Both the position numbers and the translations under genes were made by a program. 64,000 nt of DNA from JAWLCA01 sp050485905. Its GTDB lineage: Bacteria > Pseudomonadota > Alphaproteobacteria > Rhodobacterales > Rhodobacteraceae. The number at the start of each line of letters is the position of its first letter. The stretch's first letter is position 1. Shown piece after piece: positions 38,205 to 47,702 of this stretch. The stretch is taken from NCBI GenBank assembly GCA_050485905.1, contig JBJHCH010000003.1, positions 6,300 through 70,299 on the forward strand, in the 5' to 3' direction. The notes beneath the pieces were generated by a model. That model saw only the letters and a list, made by a program, of their open reading frames with translations. It did no database searches and was not told the origin of the DNA.

Positions 38205-39287
38205 ATGAACGATCTGAGCACGCTGAAGTCCAAGTACCTTGCCGGCATCGCCGCAGCGGCAGACGAGGCCGCGATAGAGGAGTTGCGCCTGTCCGCGCTC
38301 GGCAAGAAGGGCGAGATCAGCGCGCTGATGCGCGGCCTGGGCCAGATGTCGCCCGAAGAGCGCCAGACCGCCGGCCCCGCGCTCAATGCGCTGAAGGACG
38401 AGATCGACGCCGCGCTGAAAGCACGTCGCGCCGGGCTGGCCGATGCAGCACTCGACGATCGGCTGCGCGCCGAATGGCTGGACGTCACACTCCCCGGCCG
38501 CCCGCGCCCGCAGGGCACCATCCACCCGGTCAGCCAGGTGATGGAGGAACTGACCGCGATCTTCGCCGACATGGGCTTTGCCGTGGCCGAGGGGCCGCAG
38601 GTCGAATCCGACTGGTACAATTTCGACGCGCTGAACATCGCGCCCGAACACCCCGCCCGGCAGGAACACGACACCTTCTTCCTGCACCGCGCCGAGGGCG
38701 ACAGCCGCCCGCCGCACGTCCTACGCACCCACACCAGCCCGGTACAGATCCGCGCCATGCAGGATCAGGGCGCGCCGATCCGCGTCATCGCCCCCGGCCG
38801 CGTCTACCGCATGGACATGGACCAGACGCACACCCCGATGTTCCATCAGGTCGAGGGGCTGGCCATTGACCGCGACATCACCATGGCCAACCTGAAATGG
38901 GTGCTGGAGGAATTCTGCCGCGCCTTCTTCGAGGTCGATCAGGTGGAACTCAGGTTCCGCGCGTCGCACTTCCCCTTCACCGAACCCTCGGCCGAGGTCG
39001 ATATCCGCTGCTCCTGGACCGGCGGCCAGCTGAAGATCGGCGAGGGCGACAGCTGGCTGGAGATCCTCGGCTCGGGCATGGTGCATCCCCATGTGCTGCG
39101 TTCCGGCGGGATCGACCCGGATGAATGGCAGGGCTTCGCCTTCGGCATGGGCATCGACCGGATCGCCATGCTGAAATACGGCATCCCCGACCTGCGCGCG
39201 TTCTTCGAGAGCGACCTGCGCTGGCTGCGCCACTACGGCTTTGCAGCCCTCGACATGCCCGGCCTGCCGGGTGGTTTAAGTCGGTGA
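38205..39287 (+). CDS. pheS: Phenylalanine--tRNA ligase alpha subunit
   Basis: The 360-residue catalytic chain of class II PheRS. The N-terminal coiled coil ([18 protein letters not shown]) grips the t[13 protein letters not shown] is motif 1, [10 protein letters not shown] motif 2, and [18 protein letters not shown] motif 3. All three are intact. pheT is 27 kb away on the opposite strand; after pheS comes an unrelated low-G+C gene overlapping by four bases. AGGGG precedes the ATG at 38205. Confidence 0.97.
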   Translation: MNDLSTLKSKYLAGIAAAADEAAIEELRLSALGKKGEISALMRGLGQMSPEERQTAGPALNALKDEIDAALKARRAGLADAALDDRLRAEWLDVTLPGRPRPQGTIHPVSQVMEELTAIFADMGFAVAEGPQVESDWYNFDALNIAPEHPARQEHDTFFLHRAEGDSRPPHVLRTHTSPVQIRAMQDQGAPIRVIAPGRVYRMDMDQTHTPMFHQVEGLAIDRDITMANLKWVLEEFCRAFFEVDQVELRFRASHFPFTEPSAEVDIRCSWTGGQLKIGEGDSWLEILGSGMVHPHVLRSGGIDPDEWQGFAFGMGIDRIAMLKYGIPDLRAFFESDLRWLRHYGFAALDMPGLPGGLSR

Positions 39288-39709
39288 CCAACCGCCTCGT
39301 TCTCGAAAGTGAACTTTTACGCTACATTGCAAGCTGGAGTAGAGACCCGAACTCTCCGGATCACGAAGTTCCTATTCTGTTTCCAGATACACTTAATGAT
39401 CTTCCCACGCTCAAGGGCGCGCTCGACCAAGATCAAGACTTCGCTTGGAGACAGCTTGAGGCCATACTAAGCGAATGCCACGTCCGAGAATGGCTTCATG
39501 TGACTTGGATCACCGATACCAGTTGCTATGCACGGCTCACTGAGAAGGGCTACGAGCGGCTTGAGTACCATGAACAGAACCGCATCGTACGGCGTCTATG
39601 GCGTGGGGCAGGAAAACTTGCTGACCGGGCTTTCTGGTCAGTATTTGCACCTGTGATTGTGACCATCTTGACCGTTTTGGCTCTGAAATGGATTGGCTTG
39701 GCAGATTGA
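39284..39709 (+). CDS. Low-G+C orphan protein with C-terminal membrane helix
   Basis: A 141-residue protein not recognised. Its base composition (about half G+C by eye) and codons such as TTA, ATA and AGA differ sharply from its neighbours, suggesting transfer. The GTG start overlaps the pheS stop (GTGA). A segment [18 protein letters not shown] resembles the wing of winged-helix proteins, and a transmembrane helix ([23 protein letters not shown]) ends the protein. A membrane-tethered DNA-binding or sensor role is possible but unproved. Confidence 0.65.
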   Translation: MTNRLVLESELLRYIASWSRDPNSPDHEVPILFPDTLNDLPTLKGALDQDQDFAWRQLEAILSECHVREWLHVTWITDTSCYARLTEKGYERLEYHEQNRIVRRLWRGAGKLADRAFWSVFAPVIVTILTVLALKWIGLAD

Positions 39710-39732
39710 TCGTCTGATGCCGTTCACATCGC

Positions 39733-41178
39733 TCACCCCGGTTCCGCCCGGTAGATCAGCCGCTCGTCGCAGGGCGCCACGCGCAGGATGTTGGTGGTGC
39801 CCGGCATGTTGAACGGCACCCCCGCCGTCACCACGATCTGATCGGTCAGCTCGGCAAAGCCATACTCCCGCGCGGCGCCGACAGCGGCGATCACCGCCAA
39901 CTTGAAGCGGTCCACCTCGTCGGTCACCACGTTGGTGGTGCCCCAAGTCAGGCACAGCCGCCGCGCCGTGCGCAGGCGAGAGGTCAGCGCGACGATCGGC
40001 ACCTTCGGCCGCTCCCGCGCGACCAGCGACGCGGTGGTGCCGCTTTCCGAAAAGCAGCAGATCGCCTTGATATCCGTCGTCTCGGCAATCTCGCGCGCCG
40101 CCGACACGATGGCATCCGCCACGGTGGTCTTCCTCGCGCTGCGGCTCGCCTCGATCACCTCGCGATAGGTCGGGTCGCTTTCAACCGACAGCGCCACATT
40201 GTCCATCGTGCGCACCGCCTCGACCGGATACTGGCCGGCGGCCGATTCTGCCGACAGCATCACCGCATCCGCGCCCTCGTAGATCGCGGTCGCCACGTCC
40301 GACACCTCGGCGCGGGTCGGCATCGGGCTTTCGATCATCGATTCCAGCATCTGCGTCGCCACGATCACCGGCTTCGCCGCCGCCCGTGCCCCGCGCACCA
40401 GCCGCTTCTGGATCGGCGGCACCGCATGGACCGGCAGTTCCACGCCCAGATCGCCCCGCGCCACCATGATCCCGTCGGATGCCGCCAGAATCTCGGGGTA
40501 GGCCTTCACCGCCGCCGGCTTCTCGATCTTCGACAGGATCGCCGCACGGCCCTTTGCCAGTTCCCGCGCCTCTTCCACATCGGCGGCGCGCTGAACGAAG
40601 GACAGTGCCAGCCAGTCCACGCCCAGTTCGCAGACGAATTCCAGATCCTTGCGGTCCTTGTCCGACAGCGCGGCCAGCGGCAGCACCACATCGGGCACGT
40701 TCACCCCCTTGCGGTTGGAAATCGTGCCGCCCACCGTCACCGTGCAATCGGCGAAATCCGCGCCGCAATCCTGGACCGACAGCCGGATCTTGCCGTCGTT
40801 GACCAGCAGCGACGATCCCGGCTCAAGGGCTGCAAAAATCTCGGGATGCGGCAGGCAGACCCGTGCCGCATCGCCCGGCGCAGTATCCAGATCCAGCCGG
40901 AACGCCTGCCCTTCCTCCAGTTCCTCGGCATCCTTTGCAAAGGTGCCGACACGCAGCTTCGGCCCCTGCAGGTCGGCCAGAATGGCGATGGGCCGCCCCG
41001 TATCCTCCTCGATCTTGCGGATGATCGCATGGCGCGCGGCGATGTCGTCATGGCTGCCGTGGCTCATGTTCAGGCGGAACACGTCCGCGCCGGCCTCGAA
41101 CAGGGCGCGGATCGTCTGGTAGTCGCTTGAAGCCGGGCCCAGCGTGGCCACGATCTTGACATTGCGGTGGCGTCTCAT
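39733..41178 (-). CDS. pyk: Pyruvate kinase
   Basis: A 481-residue glycolytic enzyme making pyruvate and ATP from PEP and ADP. RHRNVKIVATLGPASSD begins the TIM barrel, NMSHGSHDD and ILSKIEKPAAV include active-site residues, and MVARGDLGVELP binds substrate and metal. ATQMLESMIESPMPTRAEVSDVA is the family signature, split here for length. The ATG at 41178 has GGAAGGG upstream. A DUF1244 gene is divergent, as in other Rhodobacterales. It closes a carbon loop with pyruvate carboxylase in this window. Confidence 0.96.
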   Translation of the reverse strand: MRRHRNVKIVATLGPASSDYQTIRALFEAGADVFRLNMSHGSHDDIAARHAIIRKIEEDTGRPIAILADLQGPKLRVGTFAKDAEELEEGQAFRLDLDTAPGDAARVCLPHPEIFAALEPGSSLLVNDGKIRLSVQDCGADFADCTVTVGGTISNRKGVNVPDVVLPLAALSDKDRKDLEFVCELGVDWLALSFVQRAADVEEARELAKGRAAILSKIEKPAAVKAYPEILAASDGIMVARGDLGVELPVHAVPPIQKRLVRGARAAAKPVIVATQMLESMIESPMPTRAEVSDVATAIYEGADAVMLSAESAAGQYPVEAVRTMDNVALSVESDPTYREVIEASRSARKTTVADAIVSAAREIAETTDIKAICCFSESGTTASLVARERPKVPIVALTSRLRTARRLCLTWGTTNVVTDEVDRFKLAVIAAVGAAREYGFAELTDQIVVTAGVPFNMPGTTNILRVAPCDERLIYRAEPG

Positions 41179-41368
41179 GCTGTCCCTTCCCCGTTTTGGT
41201 TGCGCTATCAGCCGGGCTGGGCCTTCTATGGCGGAAAAGCCGGGGCTGGGCAACTGCGCGCAGAATCGCCATTCCGCCCTATATCCGGCGGGTCACAGGC
41301 CGATGACGCGCCCTTGACCCGGCCCGGCACAGGCCAGATGTGAAAAGGCAACGAAGGGAGAGATCGAC

Positions 41369-41665
41369 ATGGATGACGCCACCCGCACCGAGCTTGAGGC
41401 CGCCGCCTTCCGCGCGCTCCGCGACCACCTGCGCGACCGCACCGATGTTCAGAACATCGACATGATGAACCTGGCCGGGTTCTGCCGGAACTGCCTATCG
41501 CGCTGGTATCAGGAAGCCGCCAACGAGCGCGGGATCGAGATGGACAAGGACCGCGCGCGCGAGATCTTCTATGGCATGCCCTATGACGACTGGCGCGCGC
41601 AGCATCAGTCCGAGGCGAGCGCCGAGCAGAAGGCCGCCTTCGAGAAGTCGCACAGCCACGGCTGA
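41369..41665 (+). CDS. DUF1244 family protein
   Basis: A 98-residue protein with MMNLAGFCRNCLSRWY and a conserved FYGMPYDDW motif, both typical of DUF1244. The two cysteines in CRNC could bind a metal. Function unknown. AAGGGAGAG lies upstream of the ATG. It is divergent from pyk. Confidence 0.9.
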   Translation: MDDATRTELEAAAFRALRDHLRDRTDVQNIDMMNLAGFCRNCLSRWYQEAANERGIEMDKDRAREIFYGMPYDDWRAQHQSEASAEQKAAFEKSHSHG

Positions 41666-41797
41666 CGCAGCGCGAACGAGGCCCGCGTTGCCGCCCGGAT
41701 TTCCCTTGCGCTTGGGGCGATTCCGCTCTAAGCGCACCGCTTGCCCGGCGTGCACCCTTGGAGGACGACGGGCCTGACAACTTTAGGAGTATCCTCA

Positions 41798-42421
41798 ATG
41801 GCTGGCGAGATCCCAGATCTTCAGGCCGAGGTACGGACGGGGACAGGCAAGGGGGCCGCTCGTCAAGCTCGTCGTGAGGGCTACGTACCCGGTATCGTCT
41901 ACGGTGGCGGCAAGGACCCGCTTCCGATCAACATTTCCTACTATCCGCTGCTGAAGAAGCTGAAGGCAGGCCGCTTCCTGTCCACGCTCTTCAACCTCAA
42001 GGTCGAGGGGCAGGAAGACGTGCGCGTGATCTGCCGTGGCGTGCAGCGCGACATCGTCAAGGATCTGCCGACCCATGTGGACCTGATGCGCCTGCGCCGC
42101 ACCAGCCGCATCAAGCTGTTCATCCCGGTCGAATTCGTGAATCACGACAAGGCGCCGGGACTGAAGCGCGGCGGCACGCTTGTGACCGTCCGCCCCGAGG
42201 TGGAGCTGGAAGTGACCGCCGGAGAGATCCCCGATCACGTCACCGCCGACCTGTCGGGCCGCAACATCGGCGATGTCATCCACATCAACGACATCGACCT
42301 GCCCGCCGGCGCGAAGCCGACGATCGACCGCAACTTCGTCATCGCGAACCTCTCGGCCCCGTCGGGCCTGCGGTCCTCCGATTCCGAGGGCGCCGACGAG
42401 GGCGAAGAAGCCGAAGCCTGA
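41798..42421 (+). CDS. rplY: 50S ribosomal protein L25/Ctc
   Basis: A 207-residue long-form L25, with an N-terminal 5S rRNA-binding domain ([22 protein letters not shown] is the typical start, split here) and a C-terminal TL5-like domain ending in an acidic tail. It binds 5S rRNA in the large subunit. TTAGGAGT lies eight bases upstream of the ATG at 41798. A possible promoter TTGCGC (41706) with TAAGCG (41729) precedes it. A strong terminator follows. Confidence 0.95.
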   Translation: MAGEIPDLQAEVRTGTGKGAARQARREGYVPGIVYGGGKDPLPINISYYPLLKKLKAGRFLSTLFNLKVEGQEDVRVICRGVQRDIVKDLPTHVDLMRLRRTSRIKLFIPVEFVNHDKAPGLKRGGTLVTVRPEVELEVTAGEIPDHVTADLSGRNIGDVIHINDIDLPAGAKPTIDRNFVIANLSAPSGLRSSDSEGADEGEEAEA

Positions 42422-42451
42422 TCGCTTCACGGCGCAAGACGGAACACCAGA

Positions 42452-42478
42452 ACGCCGGGCCAATCGCCCGGCGTTTTT
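42452..42478 (+). terminator. Rho-independent terminator after rplY
   Basis: ACGCCGGGC (42452-42460), loop CAATC, GCCCGGCGT (42466-42474), then TTTT. A perfect 9-bp stem. Confidence 0.88.
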
Positions 42479-42517
42479 CTTTGCCGTCAGGGCGGGCCGT
42501 CGGGGCGGCGTATGCAT

Positions 42518-42554
42518 CCAACGTATGCACGTAAGATGCACGTGAATCATACGT
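42518..42554. repeat. ATGCACGT/TCATACGT motif cluster, copy 2
   Basis: CCAACGTATGCACGT joined by one base to AGATGCACGTGAATCATACGT, matching the two blocks of copy 1 at 3464-3510. An extra TATGCATCC lies just upstream and a second TCATACGT just downstream (to about 42566). It sits between the convergent rplY and ABM monooxygenase genes. Confidence 0.75.
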
Positions 42555-42652
42555 AAGTCATACGTGGAATATTTCGCGTTTTCAGAGACTTGGTCCAGTA
42601 CCGCGAAAATACGTGTGCATGCGTCCCGCACACCCCGCCGCGCAACCCCACC

Positions 42653-42970
42653 TCACCCCTTGGCGATGGTCTGCACCGCCTCGAAGATCTCCAGCTCCGG
42701 CGGCCCCATGTAGATGTCGGCATGCGCCCCGGCACCCTTGTGCGCCGCCCGGAATGCCTCGGACTTCGTCCATGCCTCGAACGCCGCCCGGCTTTCCCAC
42801 ATTGTATGCGAGGCATAGAGCGTGTGATCGCCCTTGTCCGCCCCCTTCATCAGGTGGAAGGCCACGAACCCCTTCACTTCGGGCAGATGGCTGTCCCGCC
42901 CCGTCCAGATCGCCTCAAAGGCTTGTTCCTGCCCGGTTTTCACCCGGAAGCGGTTCATCGTCAGATACAT
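42653..42970 (-). CDS. Antibiotic-biosynthesis-monooxygenase (ABM) domain protein
   Basis: A 105-residue single ABM domain: NRFRVKTGQEQAFEAIWTGRDSHL and YASHTMWESRAAFEAWTKSEAF. This group includes heme-degrading IsdG/HmoA-like enzymes and quinol monooxygenases. The conserved W and the AFEAW region support a HmoA-like fold, but heme activity is not certain and no heme or iron genes are nearby. It is divergent from pth. Confidence 0.83.
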   Translation of the reverse strand: MYLTMNRFRVKTGQEQAFEAIWTGRDSHLPEVKGFVAFHLMKGADKGDHTLYASHTMWESRAAFEAWTKSEAFRAAHKGAGAHADIYMGPPELEIFEAVQTIAKG

Positions 42971-43060
42971 TGCATGCCGTCCGTATTCTGCTTTCTCTGG
43001 CGTTCCGGAGCAGTTCAGGGCATCAATGGTTCAAGGTCAAGACCGCGAGAGGGGGCGGCG

Positions 43061-43738
43061 ATGAAACTCTTCGTGGGGCTGGGCAATCCCGGCCCACGCT
43101 ACGCCAACAACCGGCACAATATCGGATTCATGGCGGTGGACCGCATTGCCACCGACCACGGATTTTCGCCTTGGCGCGAGAAATTCCAGGCCCTTACGGC
43201 AGAGGGCCGGCTGGGTGACCAGAAGGTGCTGTTGCTGAAGCCTCAGAGCTTCATGAACCTCTCTGGCCAGGCAACCGGCGAGGCGATGCGCTACATGAAG
43301 CTGACCCCGGCCGATGTCGTTGTTTTCCATGACGAACTCGACCTCGCCCCCGGCAAGGCGCGGGTCAAGCAGGGCGGCGGCCACGCCGGCCACAACGGGT
43401 TGCGGTCGATCCACCAGCACATCGGCGACGCCTATGGCCGGGTCCGTTTGGGCATCGGCCATCCGGGGCACAAGGACCGGGTTTCCGCCTGGGTGCTGTC
43501 GGATTTCGCCAAGGCGGACGGCGACTGGCTGGACGACCTGCTGCGCGGCCTTTCGGACGGCGCGCCGGCGTTGGCCGTGGGCGATGCGACCCGGTTCATG
43601 AACGCCGTCAGCCTGCGCACCGCGCCACCCAGAAACAGCTCCGCCCCAACAAGAACGGACCCCCAGCCCAAGCCGCCGGAACCCGCAAATGATGGCGTCC
43701 GCAGCCCTTTGCAGCGCCTGATCGACCGCTTCCGCTGA
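43061..43738 (+). CDS. pth: Peptidyl-tRNA hydrolase
   Basis: A 225-residue enzyme freeing tRNA from stalled peptidyl-tRNA. MKLFVGLGNPGPRYANNRHN holds the catalytic histidine (His19), KPQSFMNLSG and HDELDLAPG are substrate-site motifs and GGHAGHNGLRS is the phosphate-binding loop. The C-terminus is extended by about 35 residues of Pro-rich low-complexity sequence compared with the E. coli enzyme. rplY followed by pth is a common pair in bacteria. GGGGGCGG precedes the ATG. Confidence 0.96.
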   Translation: MKLFVGLGNPGPRYANNRHNIGFMAVDRIATDHGFSPWREKFQALTAEGRLGDQKVLLLKPQSFMNLSGQATGEAMRYMKLTPADVVVFHDELDLAPGKARVKQGGGHAGHNGLRSIHQHIGDAYGRVRLGIGHPGHKDRVSAWVLSDFAKADGDWLDDLLRGLSDGAPALAVGDATRFMNAVSLRTAPPRNSSAPTRTDPQPKPPEPANDGVRSPLQRLIDRFR

Positions 43739-43752
43739 AAGCACCCGCCGCG

Positions 43753-44124
43753 ATGAAAGATCCCTCGCTCAACGTTCTTGGCGAAACGCTGGAAAGCTGC
43801 TCCACCGACCCGCTGACCGGCTTCTTCCGCAATGGCTGCTGTGACACGGGGCCAGAGGATCACGGCGTGCATACCGTCTGTGCGGTGATGACCGAAGAGT
43901 TTTTGGCGCTGTCGAAGTACCTTGGCAACGACCTCTCCACCGCGCGGCCTGAATACGGTTTTTCTGGGCTAAGGGCCGGTGATCAATGGTGCCTGTGCGC
44001 TGCCCGCTTCCTGCAGGCCCATGACGAGGGCGCCGCCCCGCAGGTGCGCCTGCGCGCCACCCATGCCCGAACCCTCGACATCGTGCCGCTCCGGATCCTT
44101 CGAGAATACGCGCTGGACGGCTGA
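43753..44124 (+). CDS. DUF2237 family protein
   Basis: A 123-residue protein with LNVLGETLESCSTDPLTGFF, NGCCDTG and a C-terminal GDQWCLCAARFLQA segment, the DUF2237 pattern. Five or more conserved cysteines suggest a metal or redox role, which is unproved. It starts 14 bases after pth and is probably co-transcribed. Confidence 0.88.
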   Translation: MKDPSLNVLGETLESCSTDPLTGFFRNGCCDTGPEDHGVHTVCAVMTEEFLALSKYLGNDLSTARPEYGFSGLRAGDQWCLCAARFLQAHDEGAAPQVRLRATHARTLDIVPLRILREYALDG

Positions 44125-44131
44125 ACGCATC

Positions 44132-44776
44132 TCAGTGCGCCCTGGCCGGATCGGTCAGAACCCCTGCAACGCGAAGCGCCTGGCGTGATGGGAACCACAT
44201 CGCGTCAGGCGGTGTCGCACCGATCCGGTCCAGAAAGGCAGCATCAATGCCGAGGTCTCGGAACCTCGCCATGTCCTGTGCCTGCTGCGCCGGCACATCC
44301 ATCAACGCACCCACAACGGGAGAGCGCAGCGCATAGCTGTGAAAGCCCAAGCGCGCGCCGTCATCCATCCTACGCACCGAACCCGCCATGAACACCAGCG
44401 CACAGGCCGACAGGCAATCGCCACGCGCCACGGTCTCGAGTCGGCGCTCAGTCACCAACCGTATCAGGCCGCGCGCCTCGGGCACCCGCCCACCGCCGCT
44501 CTCGAGTTCCAGGCGGCGAACGTCATCGAAATCGTCCAGCAGTCGTGCCAGAACGCTGGTGATGCCCAGGTCGATCACCCCCTGCAGATGAATGCCGGTG
44601 CCGTCCTGCGAAACCGAAAGGCGGAACGTGGGCACAGGCGCCGGTTGTTGCACGGTGCGCGGCGGTTCCGTCCTCATGGCAACGATGCCTATGAGGCCAA
44701 GACCTGCAAGCGACAGGCCCAAAATCCACACAAGGACTGTGTCGCCAGAGAGGAAACTGCGCGTTCGCCGAGCCAT
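44132..44776 (-). CDS. Membrane-anchored ClpP-fold (COG3904-like) protein
   Basis: A 214-residue protein with one N-terminal transmembrane helix (VLVWILGLSLAGLGLIGIVA, residues 15-34) and a periplasmic ClpP/crotonase-like domain. LESGGGRV resembles the ClpP oxyanion-hole loop, Ser123 in CLSACALVF takes the nucleophile place, and His146 (LGFHSY) lies 23 residues later, close to the spacing in ClpP. This pattern fits COG3904-type predicted periplasmic proteins. Substrate unknown; it could be a signal-peptide-peptidase-like protease or an inactive relative. It converges with DUF2237. Confidence 0.72.
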   Translation of the reverse strand: MARRTRSFLSGDTVLVWILGLSLAGLGLIGIVAMRTEPPRTVQQPAPVPTFRLSVSQDGTGIHLQGVIDLGITSVLARLLDDFDDVRRLELESGGGRVPEARGLIRLVTERRLETVARGDCLSACALVFMAGSVRRMDDGARLGFHSYALRSPVVGALMDVPAQQAQDMARFRDLGIDAAFLDRIGATPPDAMWFPSRQALRVAGVLTDPARAH

Positions 44777-44835
44777 TGCCCCCTTTCACCGCGGGCAGCC
44801 ATCAAGGCAGAAAGGCACGCCGCGGCGTGCCCCGG

Positions 44836-46068
44836 TCAGACCTCCATATCGAAGCCCAAAGCACGAGCGACTGTAAAGATGTCCTTGTCGCCACGGCCAC
44901 ACATGTTCATCACGATGATGTGGTCTGACGGCAGGTCCGGCGCGATCTTCATCACATGGGCCAGAGCATGGCTGGGCTCAAGCGCCGGGATTATCCCCTC
45001 CAGCGCGCAGGAAAGCTGAAACGCCTCCAACGCCTCCTTGTCGGTGATCGACACATATTCTGCCCGACCCATGTCGTGCAGCCATGCATGTTCCGGCCCG
45101 ATGCCGGGATAGTCTAGGCCGGCAGAGATGCTGAATCCCTCCAGAATCTGCCCGTCCTCATCCTGAAGCAGATAGGTGCGATTCCCGTGCAGCACGCCGG
45201 GCCGTCCGCCTGTCAGCGACGCGCAGTGTTCCATCCGGTCATCAACGCCCTTGCCCCCCGCTTCGACTCCGATGATGCGAACAGAAGGATCGTCAAGGAA
45301 CGGGTAGAACAGCCCCATCGCGTTCGATCCGCCCCCAATCGCCGCGATCACGGTGTCGGGCAGCCGGCCCTCGCTTTCCTGTTCGGCGAGTTGCCAGCGC
45401 ACTTCCTTGCCGATGATCGACTGGAAATCGCGCACCATCGCCGGATAGGGATGCGGCCCTGCCACTGTGCCGATGCAGTAGAATGTGTCGCGCACATTGG
45501 TCACCCAGTCGCGCAGCGCATCGTTCATCGCGTCCTTCAGCGTGCCGCGGCCGGAGGTGACCGGCACCACCTCTGCCCCCAGCAGGCGCATGCGGAACAC
45601 GTTCGGTGCCTGCCGTTCGACATCATGCGCGCCCATGTAGACGACGCATTTCAGGCCAAACTTTGCGCAGACTGTCGCCGTTGCCACACCATGCTGGCCA
45701 GCCCCCGTTTCCGCGATGATCCGGGTCTTGCCCATCCGGCGGGCGAGGATGATCTGGCCCAGCACGTTGTTGATCTTGTGCGCGCCAGTGTGGTTCAACT
45801 CGTCGCGCTTCATGTAGATCTTGGCACCGCCAAGATGGGTCGTAAGCCGCTCTGCGAAATACAGCGGGCTGGGGCGACCGACGTAATGGGCCCACAAATC
45901 ATCCATCTCGGCCCAGAAGCTGTCGTCGGTCTTGGCCTTCTCGTATTCGGCCTCCAGGTCAAGGATCAGCGGCATCAGCGTCTCGCTGACGAAGCGGCCC
46001 CCGAAGATACCGAAGCGCCCCTGCTCGTCCGGGCCAGTCATGAAGCTGTTGATGCCGTCTTCCGCCAT
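44836..46068 (-). CDS. trpB: Tryptophan synthase beta chain
   Basis: A 410-residue PLP enzyme joining indole and serine into tryptophan. Lys98 ([10 protein letters not shown]) binds [11 protein letters not shown] and [13 protein letters not shown] are further motifs, and CGRGDKD closes the site. The alpha subunit trpA is not in the window. In Rhodobacterales trpB normally follows trpF directly; here a plus-strand DUF4394 gene separates them. Confidence 0.97.
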   Translation of the reverse strand: MAEDGINSFMTGPDEQGRFGIFGGRFVSETLMPLILDLEAEYEKAKTDDSFWAEMDDLWAHYVGRPSPLYFAERLTTHLGGAKIYMKRDELNHTGAHKINNVLGQIILARRMGKTRIIAETGAGQHGVATATVCAKFGLKCVVYMGAHDVERQAPNVFRMRLLGAEVVPVTSGRGTLKDAMNDALRDWVTNVRDTFYCIGTVAGPHPYPAMVRDFQSIIGKEVRWQLAEQESEGRLPDTVIAAIGGGSNAMGLFYPFLDDPSVRIIGVEAGGKGVDDRMEHCASLTGGRPGVLHGNRTYLLQDEDGQILEGFSISAGLDYPGIGPEHAWLHDMGRAEYVSITDKEALEAFQLSCALEGIIPALEPSHALAHVMKIAPDLPSDHIIVMNMCGRGDKDIFTVARALGFDMEV

Positions 46069-46250
46069 GGTGATCGCTCCCTGCTGTCAGGTCGGGTCTA
46101 GCGCGGAGGGCGGATGCGGTAAAGCACGCAGCCGTCGGCCAACCTGACGCATCCGTGAACACGACAAGTGAAACTTACGCCACCAGCCTTTCGTAGCTGC
46201 GCGGGTCGGCACCGCCGGCAACCAAGGAAGTATCAAACGGGAGAATCAAG

Positions 46251-47027
46251 ATGAAGAAACTCATTGCAGCTCTGGCAGCACCGGCGATGCTCGCCGCGCC
46301 GGCATTCGGTGACACGATGCTGGGCCTCACTGGCGACCGTACGCTTGTCATGATCGATCCGGCCACTGCAACGGTCACCGGCATGGTGGATGCGCAGGGC
46401 GTGGATCGCCTTCTCGGTATCGACCTGCGTCCGGGAAACAACACAGTCATCGGTGTGACGAACGACATGCGCATCGTGACCATCGACCCGGCGAGCGGTG
46501 AGACAGTGGAACTGTCGCAGATGGATACCCCTCTGCCTGTGGCCGACATGCAGGTGGTGGTCGAGGTGAATGCGGTGCCTGACCGGCTTCGCCTGATGAC
46601 CGGCACGACCAATCATCGCGTCAACATGGATACGGGCGAGGTGATCGTGGATGGTGATCTGTACTTCGACGACGCAGATGCCAATGCAGACGCGATGCCG
46701 ATGGTCGTGGCGACGGCCTACACGAACGCCTACGGCCAGCCCGAGGAAACGGCGATGTACAACATCGACACCGGTCTTTCGGCACTGATCCGCCAGACCG
46801 CGCCAAACGATGGTACGCTCGCAACGATCGGAATGCTGGGTGTGGAACTTGACGGTCCGGTCGCGCTGGACGTGGCGACGACCGCCGACGGCGAGAACAC
46901 CGCCTGGCTGGCCGCGAACGGTGGGATCCACATCATCGATCTGGAAACCGGCGCGGTCGCGGAAAGCTGGTCGCTGACCGGGATGGATGGCGAACTGCGC
47001 GACATCACCGTTCTGCCTGCGATGTAA
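46251..47027 (+). CDS. Secreted DUF4394 beta-propeller-like protein
   Basis: A 258-residue protein with a signal peptide (MKKLIAALAAPAMLAAPAFG) and repeated beta-strand units such as LTGDRTLVMIDPATATVTG and TNDMRIVTIDPASGETVE, the DUF4394 pattern of WD/PQQ-like blades. It is Asp-rich and would be periplasmic or extracellular. No catalytic motif was seen. GGGAGAATC precedes the ATG. It lies between trpB and trpF on the opposite strand, an intrusion into a normally compact locus. Confidence 0.85.
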   Translation: MKKLIAALAAPAMLAAPAFGDTMLGLTGDRTLVMIDPATATVTGMVDAQGVDRLLGIDLRPGNNTVIGVTNDMRIVTIDPASGETVELSQMDTPLPVADMQVVVEVNAVPDRLRLMTGTTNHRVNMDTGEVIVDGDLYFDDADANADAMPMVVATAYTNAYGQPEETAMYNIDTGLSALIRQTAPNDGTLATIGMLGVELDGPVALDVATTADGENTAWLAANGGIHIIDLETGAVAESWSLTGMDGELRDITVLPAM

Positions 47028-47049
47028 GGCAAAGCGCTGGCGGCGCGGG

Positions 47050-47694
47050 CTAGACCTGCGCCGCCGCAACAAACGCGGCGATCCGCATCGCATCCTTCAC
47101 TCCAGGCGCGGATTCGACGCCGGACGACACATCAACTTGCTGCGCACCCGTCAGCCGCACCGCTTCGGCCACGTTGTCTGGGGTCAAACCGCCGGCCAAC
47201 ATCCATGGCAACGACCAGTCTCGACCGACAAGCAACTGCCAATCGAATGAAAGCCCGTTGCCACCTGGCAAGACAGCATCCTTTGGCGGTCTGGCGTCGA
47301 TCAGAAGCTGATCAGCAACCTCGGAAAAGCGGTCGATGGCGTCCAGATCCGCCGCATCCCCCACGCCCAGCGCCTTCATCACCGGCAGGCCGAACCGCGC
47401 CCGCACTTCCGCTACCCGCCTAGGATCCTCTGTTCCGTGGAGTTGCAGCCAGTCGAGCGGCACCGAAGAGACAAGAGTCGCAAGCGCATCATCATCGGCG
47501 TCGACCGTAAGCCCCACCCGGATCAGATCAGTCCCACAGGATTCGGCAAGAGCCGCCGCCTCTTCGCGTTCTAGGTAGCGAGGCGACCGGGGAAAGAAAT
47601 TGAAGCCAACATAGGCCGCGCCGGCAGTCACCGCCGAACTGATGTCTGCCGCGCTGCGAACGCCGCAGATCTTGACCCGAACTCTTGCTGCCAT
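47050..47694 (-). CDS. trpF: Phosphoribosylanthranilate isomerase
   Basis: A 214-residue TIM-barrel enzyme for the third step from chorismate to tryptophan. [11 protein letters not shown] holds the catalytic cysteine, LQLHGTED and [10 protein letters not shown] are family motifs, and the C-terminal VDVSSGVES binds phosphate. Length and motifs are complete. It comes eight bases after lapA in the rpsA-ihfB-lapA-trpF run. Confidence 0.96.
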   Translation of the reverse strand: MAARVRVKICGVRSAADISSAVTAGAAYVGFNFFPRSPRYLEREEAAALAESCGTDLIRVGLTVDADDDALATLVSSVPLDWLQLHGTEDPRRVAEVRARFGLPVMKALGVGDAADLDAIDRFSEVADQLLIDARPPKDAVLPGGNGLSFDWQLLVGRDWSLPWMLAGGLTPDNVAEAVRLTGAQQVDVSSGVESAPGVKDAMRIAAFVAAAQV

Positions 47695-47702
47695 GCCGCT
47701 CC

